Shown here: in pieces, positions 31,772 through 40,002 of the stretch
Numbering within the stretch: the stretch's first letter is position 1
How the letters are laid out: each line of letters starts with the position of its first letter
DNA from: Edaphobacter sp. 12200R-103
Lineage (GTDB): Bacteria > Acidobacteriota > Terriglobia > Terriglobales > Acidobacteriaceae
Assembly (NCBI RefSeq): GCF_010093025.1
Contig: NZ_CP048114.1
Coordinates: 1,240,001-1,304,000, forward strand
Reading direction: 5' to 3'
Length of the DNA stretch: 64,000 nucleotides
Notes under the pieces: model-generated
What the model was told of the DNA's origin: nothing
Databases searched by the model: none
What the model saw: only the letters and a program-made list of their open reading frames with translations
Position numbers and translations under genes: made by a program

Positions 31772-34453
31772 ATGACGACAAAGCTTGAGACCGCTGCCCC
31801 ACAGGCCGATTTTGCGCGCGAGGTATCGGAATGGATTGAGGCTTTTGACGAGGTCGTAGCAAACGACTGGGAACAGAGCGCCGAGCTTCTACAGGCCCTT
31901 CGGACGCGGGCTCGCGAAGCCGGACTGACTGTCAACAGTGAGCTGACTACCCCCTATCTCAATACCATTCCAAAGCACGACGAAGTTCCCTACCCTGGCG
32001 ACCGCAAGCTGGAGCGCCGTATCGAAGCGCTGATCCGCTGGAACGCGATGGCGATGGTGCATGGCCAGAACAAAAAGGATGCCGGTATCGGCGGACATAT
32101 CTCGACGTATTCGTCGCTGGCGACGCTGCTTGAGGTCGGCTTCAACCACTTCTTCCGGGCAAAGTACGAGGGCTCGACCGGCGACCTGCCGGGCGACTTC
32201 GTCTACTTCCAAGGGCATGCTTCGCCGGGTGTCTATGCCCGCGCCTTCGTCGAAGGGCGCCTGGACGAGAAGCGCCTCAAGAACTTTCGCCACGAGCTTC
32301 GCGGCGAACCCGCCCTTTCGAGCTATCCGCACCCCTGGCTGATGCCGGATTTCTGGAAGTTCCCCACGGTCTCGATGGGCATTGGCCCGCTGAATGCCAT
32401 CTACCAGGCACGTTTCATGCGCTACCTGGAGAACCGTGGCCTGATCGAGAAGACGGACCGCAAGGTCTGGGCCTTCGTGGGCGACGGCGAAACGGACGAG
32501 GTCGATACGCTGGGCGCTATCTCGCTGGGCTCGCGCGAAAAGCTCGACAACCTGATCTTCGTGGTCAACTGCAACCTGCAGCGGCTGGACGGACCGGTGC
32601 GCGGGAACAAGCGCATCATCGATGAACTGGAAGGCATGTTCCGCGGCGCGGGATGGAACGTCATTAAGGTCATCTGGGGTTCCGACTGGGATGAGCTGTT
32701 TGAGCGCGATCACCAAGGACTTTTGCTTAAGCGGATGGAAGAGGCTGTTGATGGCGACTTTCAGGCCTTCAAGGCGAAAGGCGGAGCCTACCTGCGACAG
32801 CACTTTTTTGGCAAATACCCGGAGTTGCTGAAGCTGGTCGAAGACAAGACCGACGAGGAGCTGGCGCGTCTTCACCGCGGCGGTCACGATCCGGTCAAGA
32901 TCTACAACGCCTACAAACGGGCCCTGGAACACAAGGGCGGACCGACGGTCATCCTGGCCAAAACGGTCAAGGGCTATGGCCTGGGCTCGACCGAGGCGCG
33001 CAACGCCTCGCACCAGGAGAAGAAGCTCACCGATGAGTCGATGAAGCACTTCATCGAGCGCTTTGAGATTCCTGTTACCGCCGAGGCCGCCAAGGAGGGC
33101 GCATTCTTCCGTCCCGATGAGTCGGCTCCCGAGATCAAGTATCTGCACGAGAGGCGCGCGGCTTTGGGGGGCTATCTGCCGAAGCGAGTCGTCCTTAAGA
33201 TCGACTTCAAGACACCGGCGCTGGAGACCCTGCAGGAGTGGACAGGAGGATCGAACAACCGTGCCGTCTCGACCACGATGGGATTCGTCAGTCTGCTGCG
33301 GCATCTTCTCAAGGATCCGTCGTTTGGGAAGCTGGTCGTCCCCATCGTTCCCGACGAGGGCCGCACCTTCGGTCTGGAGTCAATCATCAAGCAGGTCGGC
33401 ATCTATGCTCCAGAGGGACAGAAGTACGTCCCGCACGATTCCGATATGCTGCTGAGCTATCGCGAAGAAAAGAATGGACAGATCCTTGAGGAAGGCATCA
33501 CCGAAGCCGGCTCGATGGCATCCTTCACCGCCGCGGGAACGGCGTACGCCAACTACAACCTGCCAACCATTCCCTTCTACATGTACTACTCGATGTTCGG
33601 ATTCCAGCGCGTGGGAGACATGGTTTGGGCCTTCGCAGATTCGCGCGGCAAGGGCTTCCTGATGGGAGGAACTGCCGGTCGCACCACCATGCTGGGAGAA
33701 GGCCTGCAGCATCAGGACGGCCACAGTCACGTGCTCTTCAGCACGGTCCCGACCTGCCTGACCTACGATCCTGCGTATGTCTTTGAGCTGGCTGTGATCG
33801 TGCAGGATGGTCTGCGCCGCATGTATGAGAATGGCGAGAGCGTCTTCTACTACATCACCATGTACAACGAAGACTACGCGATGCCTCCGATGCCGGAAGG
33901 TGTCACCGAGGGCATCCTGCGCGGCCTCTATAAGTATCGTGCTGCTATCAAGGGAGAAGCGGTCGCACAGCTCTTCGGCTCCGGACCAATCCTCAATGAA
34001 GTGCTGCGAGCACAGGAGATCCTCTCTTCTAAATACAAGATCGAAGTCGATGTGTGGAGTGTCACCAGCTACACCGAGCTTCGCCGCGACGCTCTTGCAG
34101 TCGAGCGCTGGAACCGCCTGCATCCTGCCGAGGCGCTGAAGAAGAGCTATCTGGAGACGACCCTTGAGGGGACGAAGGGGCCGATCATTGCCGCCAGCGA
34201 TTACATGAAGGTCCTGCCGGATGCGCTTTCGCCGTGGCTGCCGGGCCGGCTGGTCACACTCGGAACCGACGGCTTTGGCCGCAGCGACAACCGTGAGCAT
34301 CTGCGCCGCCACTTTGAAGTGAACGCAGAAGCAATTGCAGGCGCAACGCTGTCGAGACTGGCTCGCGATGGCAAGGTGAAGCCGAAGGTGGCTCAGAAGG
34401 CACTGGCAGATCTTGGGCTGGATACTGAGGCTATCGATCCGGCTAAGGCATAA
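31772..34453 (+). CDS. aceE: Pyruvate dehydrogenase E1 component, homodimeric type
   Basis: An 893-residue AceE, close to the 887 residues of the E. coli enzyme. It decarboxylates pyruvate with thiamine diphosphate and transfers acetyl to the E2 lipoyl group. The cofactor motif is intact: Gly-Asp-Gly-Glu-Thr-Asp-Glu at about residue 236, ending in Asn-Cys-Asn about 25 residues on. The His-Gly-Gln-Asn-Lys and Gly-His-Ile-Ser-Thr-Tyr segments near residues 95-110 and the Arg-Thr-Thr-Met-Leu-Gly-Glu-Gly-Leu-Gln-His-Gln-Asp-Gly segment near 640 are typical. No E2 or E3 gene follows; instead there is an E1-alpha-like gene, probably co-transcribed. Confidence 0.96.
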   Translation: MTTKLETAAPQADFAREVSEWIEAFDEVVANDWEQSAELLQALRTRAREAGLTVNSELTTPYLNTIPKHDEVPYPGDRKLERRIEALIRWNAMAMVHGQNKKDAGIGGHISTYSSLATLLEVGFNHFFRAKYEGSTGDLPGDFVYFQGHASPGVYARAFVEGRLDEKRLKNFRHELRGEPALSSYPHPWLMPDFWKFPTVSMGIGPLNAIYQARFMRYLENRGLIEKTDRKVWAFVGDGETDEVDTLGAISLGSREKLDNLIFVVNCNLQRLDGPVRGNKRIIDELEGMFRGAGWNVIKVIWGSDWDELFERDHQGLLLKRMEEAVDGDFQAFKAKGGAYLRQHFFGKYPELLKLVEDKTDEELARLHRGGHDPVKIYNAYKRALEHKGGPTVILAKTVKGYGLGSTEARNASHQEKKLTDESMKHFIERFEIPVTAEAAKEGAFFRPDESAPEIKYLHERRAALGGYLPKRVVLKIDFKTPALETLQEWTGGSNNRAVSTTMGFVSLLRHLLKDPSFGKLVVPIVPDEGRTFGLESIIKQVGIYAPEGQKYVPHDSDMLLSYREEKNGQILEEGITEAGSMASFTAAGTAYANYNLPTIPFYMYYSMFGFQRVGDMVWAFADSRGKGFLMGGTAGRTTMLGEGLQHQDGHSHVLFSTVPTCLTYDPAYVFELAVIVQDGLRRMYENGESVFYYITMYNEDYAMPPMPEGVTEGILRGLYKYRAAIKGEAVAQLFGSGPILNEVLRAQEILSSKYKIEVDVWSVTSYTELRRDALAVERWNRLHPAEALKKSYLETTLEGTKGPIIAASDYMKVLPDALSPWLPGRLVTLGTDGFGRSDNREHLRRHFEVNAEAIAGATLSRLARDGKVKPKVAQKALADLGLDTEAIDPAKA

Positions 34454-34530
34454 TCAGACAGGCAGTGGTGGTTGACGAGAGGGTTCCTCAAGGGACCCTC
34501 TCCGTGTATAGCGAGGCGACTGGGAGAACG

Positions 34531-35370
34531 ATGACCGTAAAGAGCGCGGGTGAGGCTGGCGAAAACCCTCTGGTACCAAATGCAAAATTGAGACAGATCT
34601 ACCTGAAGATGCTTGAGGCGCGCACTCTGGATGACGTCGCCCTCAAGCGAGCCACAACCACCGGCCGGCGCCGCATCGCGACGATTCGCGGCCAGGAAGC
34701 CGTCCGCGTCAGCACCAGCCTTGAGCTGGGCGAAGATGACCTGATCAGCGACACGGAGCCGACGGCCGGCATGGGATGGCTGCTGGGAGGTGACCGAGCG
34801 CGTCTCCTGCGGGGCATCGCAGGCGCAAAGTCAAAAACTGATGTGCTGGCGGAGGCGGGCTGCAAATTGCTCCTCGCGCGAGTTGCCGATAAAGAAGAAA
34901 GGCTGCATCTGGCCCTGGGGGCGGCCCTTGCCCTCAAGACTCAGAAGAGAACTGGCATCGTCGTCGCGTATGCAAGAAAGGATGAGATGAGCGCGGGGTC
35001 GTGGCGCAAAACGCTGTCTTCAGCGGCGAAACTCGCCCTGCCGATCATCTTTGTGGCGCTTCCCCGCCCCGGCGCAGTTCGAAAGGGCGCTGAGAGCAAT
35101 GAACTTTGCGAAGTTGCGCGCTTGACAGGAGTGCCTGGAATTCCCGTCGACGCCTGCGATTCTGTCGCTCTCTATCGGGTTACCCAGGAATCTCTTGGCA
35201 GAACCCGCGGGGGAGACGGACCGGTCCTCATTGAGTCGGTACGTTGGAGAGTCGATGGCTCTCGCAATGGAATCGACGACCCTCTGGAGCATCTGAAGCA
35301 GTTCCTGCTGGAGCGCCAGATCTGCGACACAAAATGGTTCGCACAGGCGGCAAAAGCCAGGAACAGATAA
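34531..35370 (+). CDS. Degenerate E1-alpha-like protein without thiamine-diphosphate motif
   Basis: A 279-residue protein whose outline follows the alpha subunit of 2-oxoacid dehydrogenases: an N-terminal Leu-Arg-Gln-Ile-Tyr-Leu-Lys-Met-Leu-Glu-Ala-Arg helix, Gly-Gln-Glu-Ala-Val, a Leu-Gly-Ala-Ala-Leu-Ala-Leu-Lys segment, a Leu-Pro-Ile-Ile-Phe-Val strand, and Gly-Asp-Gly-Pro-Val-Leu-Ile-Glu-Ser-Val near the end. Where E1-alpha has Gly-Asp-Gly-Ala...Asn-Asn for Mg-ThDP, it reads Ala-Arg-Lys-Asp...Pro-Arg. It is also shorter and lacks the phosphorylation-loop His segment. A pseudoenzyme is likely. Start at ATG 34531 (GGGAG four bases before); GTG 34465 is also in frame. It follows aceE by 77 bases. 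Confidence 0.75.
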   Translation: MTVKSAGEAGENPLVPNAKLRQIYLKMLEARTLDDVALKRATTTGRRRIATIRGQEAVRVSTSLELGEDDLISDTEPTAGMGWLLGGDRARLLRGIAGAKSKTDVLAEAGCKLLLARVADKEERLHLALGAALALKTQKRTGIVVAYARKDEMSAGSWRKTLSSAAKLALPIIFVALPRPGAVRKGAESNELCEVARLTGVPGIPVDACDSVALYRVTQESLGRTRGGDGPVLIESVRWRVDGSRNGIDDPLEHLKQFLLERQICDTKWFAQAAKARNR

Positions 35371-35454
35371 TCTATATAAAGGAAGCACCTGCCGTCTTTT
35401 CGCCTTGGAACATTACACTCGGGCCGAACTCTGTTCAGGCCACTTGAGGTGCAA

Positions 35455-37362
35455 TTGCAGATTCGTCCGCTTCTCCTTGTGTTCGGCCTGTGGTCGGCAG
35501 GAATTGTTGCCCAGGGTCACGCGCAAACCTCCCCCTCGGTGAAGCCGCCATCAGCTTCTTCTGATCAACAGCTTCCATCGCTGCCGGCTTACGACCCAGA
35601 GCAGAAAAAGCCGGCACCGCAACGGCAGGATTCAGGAGCAATCCCAACCCTGAACACACCGCAGCAGGAAGCAGCCCCAGTTCCCCCACCCACCGGCCCA
35701 AACACTGCCTATGCAGGCTATGCTCCGGAGCCTCCAGCACAGAAAACGGACGCCCTCGGCTCCGCATACATCCCCATGGACAGCTGGGTCTACCCGCAGA
35801 TGATGCGGTTATACTCCATGGGATTTCTGAATACCACCTTTATCAGCATGCGTCCATGGACCCGGCGCAGCGCCCTGCACGCATTGCAGAAATCCCAACT
35901 CGATATCGTTAACAGTGATAACGAAGAGGCACAGGGAATTCTCGACAGTCTGCTGGGCGAGTTTGAAGATGAGGTCCCAAGCGGCAATGTCAATCGCGGC
36001 GTCATCTATGGGCTCCACTCCGCCTATACCCGCTTTACGGGGATAGGCGGTCCGGTATTGCGCGACAGCTATCACCTGGGACAGACCATCGTGAATGACT
36101 ATGGTCGCCCCTATGAGAGCGGATTGAATAACATCACGGGGTTTTCGACCCTGAACGAAGCCGGGCGCTTCTCGCTGTATCTCCGGGGAGAGTATCAGCA
36201 CGCTCCTTCAGGTTCCGGGTACTCTTATAACCTGTCATCAATGCTGGCGCAACTGGACAGGGCATACCCATATGCCCCTCCCAACCGCCCCCAGGACACC
36301 ATTCCGGAAGGTCCGCTGGCGTCACAGAATCAATTCAGGCTTGTTGAAGCTTCTCTGTCTTTTCATCTTCTGGGCCATGAGATCTCTGGAGGAAAGAACG
36401 ATGCCTGGTTGGGACCAGGCATGGGTGGAGCGCTCGCCTGGTCGAACAATGCTGAAAACATCTACTCCTTTCGGATCAACCGCGTCGAGCCGATGTACAT
36501 TCCTCTGGTCTCGAAGCTACTGGGTCCTGTGCGTTATGACTTCTTCTATGGCAGCCTGAAGGGACACACTTCACCGAACAGTCCTTATGCCCACGCTGAG
36601 ATGTTCTCATTCCGTCCTACGAAGAACTTCGAGCTTGGCTTTCAACGCACCATCATCTTCGGAGGCAAGGGGCATACCCCCGTCACCCTGCACACCTTCC
36701 TCAAAGGATTCTTCGACATCAACGACACCACTAAAGAGGAAAAATACTCGCGGGAAGATCCAGGCGCCCGGTACAGCGATTTCAACTTCTCTTACAGGCT
36801 TCCCTTTGTCCGCAAGTACGCCACTCTCTATGTCGATGCTATCTCGCACGATGATGTCACACCGATCAGCGCGCCCCGTCGCGCGTCCTATCGCACGGGT
36901 CTGTACATCTCTCAATTTCCCGGAAAGCTCAGGAAGCTGGACCTGAGAATCGAAGGAGTCAACACCGATCCTGATGTCTTCCCCAGCCATGCCGGCCAAT
37001 TCACGTACTGGGAGGTTGTGCAGGTCCAGGGCTATACCAACAAAGGCTTCATCATGGGGGACTGGATGGGGCGCGAAGCCAAAGGCGGGCAGGCGTGGCT
37101 CACCTATCACCTTTCAGGGAACGAATGGGTCCAGCTTGAATACCTGCACAAAAAGACTCCGGGGGACTTCATCCCGCTGGGAACAACGCAGAATCAGTTC
37201 AAAGTAAGCCTGGTTAAGCGACTTGGCCGGGATGTCGAGCTGAAGTCATGGGTTCAGTATGAAGGCTGGAAGGCTCCTGTCTACAAGACCGGCTACCAAC
37301 AGAACACCGCGGCCTCGGTACAACTGACCTGGTACCCAAAGCTGCAGCATCTTTCTCGCTGA
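35455..37362 (+). CDS. Capsule assembly Wzi-family protein
   Basis: A 635-residue exported protein: signal peptide ending Gly-His-Ala-Gln (near residue 23), a Pro/Gln/Ala-rich linker to about residue 100, then an outer-membrane beta-barrel of the Wzi family. Typical segments are Met-Asp-Ser-Trp-Val-Tyr-Pro, His-Glu-Ile-Ser-Gly-Gly-Lys-Asn-Asp-Ala-Trp-Leu-Gly-Pro and a string of alternating aromatic strands ending in Phe-Lys-Val-Ser-Leu-Val. In enterobacteria Wzi anchors capsule to the surface. TTG 35455 is taken as start with GAGG five bases upstream; GTG 35449 overlaps that site. It opens the polysaccharide cluster. Confidence 0.88.
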   Translation: MQIRPLLLVFGLWSAGIVAQGHAQTSPSVKPPSASSDQQLPSLPAYDPEQKKPAPQRQDSGAIPTLNTPQQEAAPVPPPTGPNTAYAGYAPEPPAQKTDALGSAYIPMDSWVYPQMMRLYSMGFLNTTFISMRPWTRRSALHALQKSQLDIVNSDNEEAQGILDSLLGEFEDEVPSGNVNRGVIYGLHSAYTRFTGIGGPVLRDSYHLGQTIVNDYGRPYESGLNNITGFSTLNEAGRFSLYLRGEYQHAPSGSGYSYNLSSMLAQLDRAYPYAPPNRPQDTIPEGPLASQNQFRLVEASLSFHLLGHEISGGKNDAWLGPGMGGALAWSNNAENIYSFRINRVEPMYIPLVSKLLGPVRYDFFYGSLKGHTSPNSPYAHAEMFSFRPTKNFELGFQRTIIFGGKGHTPVTLHTFLKGFFDINDTTKEEKYSREDPGARYSDFNFSYRLPFVRKYATLYVDAISHDDVTPISAPRRASYRTGLYISQFPGKLRKLDLRIEGVNTDPDVFPSHAGQFTYWEVVQVQGYTNKGFIMGDWMGREAKGGQAWLTYHLSGNEWVQLEYLHKKTPGDFIPLGTTQNQFKVSLVKRLGRDVELKSWVQYEGWKAPVYKTGYQQNTAASVQLTWYPKLQHLSR

Positions 37363-37395
37363 TCTGCGTAAATGGGCACAATCAGCGAGAAAGAT
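37349..37395. terminator. Bidirectional terminator overlapping two stop codons
   Basis: A perfect 15-bp stem (37349-37363 with 37381-37395) with a 17-base loop. The left arm contains the Wzi stop codon and the right arm touches the stop of the convergent UDP-xylose synthase gene. One side reads into AAAGATTAAG, the other into AAAGATGCTG, so T-runs are modest. Confidence 0.75.
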
Positions 37396-38342
37396 TAAGC
37401 CGTGACTGACACGCTTAAGCGGAAGTACTCAAGCGAACGCTCAAGGCCTTCGCGCAGTTGGATCTTCGGCTCCCAACCCAACAAGGTCTGGGCACGGGTA
37501 ATGTCAGGACGTCTTCGTGTAGGGTCGTCCTGTGGAAGTGCCTTGTAGGCGATCTCAGAGCGGGATCCCGTAACAGCGAGCACCTCCTTTGCGCACTCAG
37601 CAATGGTCCATTCTGTGGGATTTCCGATATTGACCGGAAGATGCTCTTCCGACCGCGAAAGGCGCACGATACCGTCGATCAGGTCGGAGACATAGCAGAA
37701 ACTCCGAGTCTGTGAGCCATCGCCATAGATCGTTAGAGGTTCGCCGCGTAATGCCTGAATCATGAAGTTCGAGATCACCCGTCCGTCGTTAGCCTGCAGA
37801 CGAGGCCCATAGGTATTGAAGATACGGACAAGATGCGTATTGACGCCATGGTATCGATGGTAGGCCATGACAGCGGCTTCCGAGAATCGTTTGGCCTCGT
37901 CATAAACGGATCGCGGACCGATCGGGTTCACATTCCCCCAGTAGGTTTCAACCTGGGGATGGACTTCAGGATCCCCATAGCATTCTGACGTGGAGGCATG
38001 AAGATACCCGGCCCCGTACTTGCGGGCCAACTCAAGCGTGTTCAAAGTTCCTGCAGAGCCAACCTGCAGTGTCTCAATTCCCAGCCGGGTGTAGTCGACC
38101 GGGCTGGCAGGAGAGGCAAGATTAAAGACGTAATCTACTTTTCCGGGGTCGAAGCCAAGGCAGATGTCTTGCTCCATGAAGCGGAAGCGGGAGTCCGTCG
38201 AAAGATGTTCGAGATTGGCCATCTTGCCGGTGGCAAGATTATCTACACCGAGGACGGTATATCCCTCAGCCAGCAAAACGTCACATAAATGAGAACCAAG
38301 AAAACCAGCCGCGCCCGTGACGAGAATCGTCTGAGACCCCAT
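37395..38342 (-). CDS. UDP-glucuronate decarboxylase (UDP-xylose synthase)
   Basis: A 315-residue extended SDR. NAD loop [10 protein letters not shown] (residues 9-18), active-site Ser/Thr in [10 protein letters not shown] and Tyr-Asp-Glu-Ala-Lys-Arg (YxxxK). The Ser-Glu-x-Tyr-Gly-Asp-Pro and Gly-Asp-Gly-Ser-Gln-Thr-Arg-Ser-Phe segments fit UDP-xylose synthases, which turn UDP-glucuronate into UDP-xylose. The neighbour ugd makes UDP-glucuronate, so the two form a short path from UDP-glucose to UDP-xylose. GAGG lies six bases before the ATG. A terminator separates it from ugd upstream. Confidence 0.9.
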   Translation of the reverse strand: MGSQTILVTGAAGFLGSHLCDVLLAEGYTVLGVDNLATGKMANLEHLSTDSRFRFMEQDICLGFDPGKVDYVFNLASPASPVDYTRLGIETLQVGSAGTLNTLELARKYGAGYLHASTSECYGDPEVHPQVETYWGNVNPIGPRSVYDEAKRFSEAAVMAYHRYHGVNTHLVRIFNTYGPRLQANDGRVISNFMIQALRGEPLTIYGDGSQTRSFCYVSDLIDGIVRLSRSEEHLPVNIGNPTEWTIAECAKEVLAVTGSRSEIAYKALPQDDPTRRRPDITRAQTLLGWEPKIQLREGLERSLEYFRLSVSVTA

Positions 38343-38390
38343 GAGCTACCTCTTCACCTTTCTTCTTTTCTTCAGCAATATGCACGCAGG

Positions 38391-38430
38391 CTTATAGAAA
38401 ATGACGGATGCCGCTGGGCAGCATCCGTCA
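38391..38430 (-). terminator. Intrinsic terminator of ugd
   Basis: A perfect 10-bp stem (38402-38411 with 38421-38430) and 9-base loop, followed on the minus strand by ATTTTCTATAAG. It lies about 25 bases past the ugd stop and before the UDP-xylose synthase gene. Confidence 0.8.
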
Positions 38431-38455
38431 GATTCCAGATCGGATCCCGTTTCAA

Positions 38456-39868
38456 CTAAGCTTTCGCTACTGTTGACGTCTCACGGATCGGATGTGCCGC
38501 CGGCCGTCCTACGCTCACATAAGTAAAGCCGTGATCGCTTAGAACTGCGGGATCATAAAGATTGCGTCCATCCACAATGATGGAATAACGAAGCAGCTGA
38601 TTGAGACGCCGCAGATCGAGCTCACCAAACTCCGCCCAGTCTGTCAGGATCAGCAAAGCATCCGCATCCTTCGCAGCCTCATACGCATCGGCCGCATACC
38701 GCAGTTTGCCACCAGCGGGAAGGACCTGCTGAGTCCTCTCCATCGCTGCAGGATCAAAGGCCGCTACACTGCATCCTTCATTCAGCAGCATACGGATAAT
38801 CTCAATGGCGGGAGACTCCCGGATGTCATCCGTGTCGCCCTTAAAGGCCAGTCCCAGCACGGCCAGCTTCTTGCCGCGAAGGTTCCACAAAGCCGAACGC
38901 ACTTTGCTGACGAAGCGTTTCTTCTGCTGTGCGTTGATCTTTTCGACTTCGGTCAGAAGACTGAAATCGATTCCCATCTGTTCCGCAACAGCGCGGAAGG
39001 CAGCCACATCTTTCGGGAAACAGGAGCCTCCATAGCCCACACCGGGGCGGAGGAACTTAGGCCCGATTCGGGTATCAAGCCCCATTCCTCGCGCTACCTG
39101 CTCCACATTGGCATCTGCCGCCTCACAAAGATTCGACACCGCATTGATGAAGGAGATCTTGAGAGCCAGAAAAGCGTTAGAAGCGTGCTTGATGATCTCT
39201 GCGCTCTTGGTGGAGGTTAAAAGCAAGGGAGGAGGCTCCGACACAGAGCAGCAGCCGGAGATACCATCCTCCCGCTGATAATATTCGCCACTAGTCAGGG
39301 GCGCGTAGATGTCTCGAAGGATCGCAGCCGCGCGTTCATTATCGGCGCCGACGACGATCCGGTCCGGATGAAGAAAGTCCACGACTGCTGTGCCTTCGCG
39401 CAGAAACTCAGGGTTGGAAACTACGTCGAACAGATGCCGCTCCACCCCGTTGCGTTCCAGGGCACGGCTGATCCACTCGTTGGTATACACGGGTACGGTG
39501 CTCTTTTCGACGATGACTTTATAGCTGGTCAATGAACGGGCGATCTCGCAGGCTACCGCCTCCACGTAGGAGAGGTCTGCATCCCCGGTCTCACTCTGAG
39601 GGGTACCTACTGCGATAAAGATGGCGTCGGATTCCCTGGTGGCCTCAGCCAGGTCCGTCGTAAAGCGAACCCGGTCATTCCGGTAGCGTCCCAGCAGTTC
39701 CGGAAGATGATGCTCATGAATAAGGGTGTCACCCTCCTGGAGGGCAGTGACTTTCTGCTGGTCATTATCAACACAGATGACCGGATGCCCCATCTCTGCA
39801 AAGCAGACAGCAGCTACCAGCCCAACATATCCAGAACCAACGACGGCAATAGGAATGGGTTTACTCAT
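38456..39868 (-). CDS. ugd: UDP-glucose 6-dehydrogenase
   Basis: A 470-residue UDP-glucose/GDP-mannose dehydrogenase that oxidises UDP-glucose to UDP-glucuronate with two NAD+. The Rossmann loop Gly-Ser-Gly-Tyr-Val-Gly-Leu is at residues 12-18, the catalytic Cys in Gly-Gly-Ser-Cys-Phe-Pro-Lys-Asp (about residue 279), and the C-terminal Leu-Gly-Leu-Ala-Phe-Lys-Gly-Asp-Thr-Asp-Asp segment binds the second domain. It feeds the UDP-xylose synthase and possibly GlcA transfer by the cluster. It is divergent from the wzc gene, sharing a 134-base promoter region. These kinases' targets include Ugd in other bacteria. Confidence 0.95.
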   Translation of the reverse strand: MSKPIPIAVVGSGYVGLVAAVCFAEMGHPVICVDNDQQKVTALQEGDTLIHEHHLPELLGRYRNDRVRFTTDLAEATRESDAIFIAVGTPQSETGDADLSYVEAVACEIARSLTSYKVIVEKSTVPVYTNEWISRALERNGVERHLFDVVSNPEFLREGTAVVDFLHPDRIVVGADNERAAAILRDIYAPLTSGEYYQREDGISGCCSVSEPPPLLLTSTKSAEIIKHASNAFLALKISFINAVSNLCEAADANVEQVARGMGLDTRIGPKFLRPGVGYGGSCFPKDVAAFRAVAEQMGIDFSLLTEVEKINAQQKKRFVSKVRSALWNLRGKKLAVLGLAFKGDTDDIRESPAIEIIRMLLNEGCSVAAFDPAAMERTQQVLPAGGKLRYAADAYEAAKDADALLILTDWAEFGELDLRRLNQLLRYSIIVDGRNLYDPAVLSDHGFTYVSVGRPAAHPIRETSTVAKA

Positions 39869-40002
39869 AATATGCGGGGAGTTTCTGAACCTCTCAGAGC
39901 CAAGATATCGATACCCCCAGAATATCAGGCTTACCCTCGGAAGATGAAAGAACTACGTCAATTCATTTCTGTCATTCAGGGTTTCTAGTAGACTATGACG
40001 CA

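Noticed and set aside
31889..33304. 471-codon open frame on the minus strand inside aceE
   Set aside because: Composition is that of an antisense shadow of a GC-rich gene; aceE is unmistakable.
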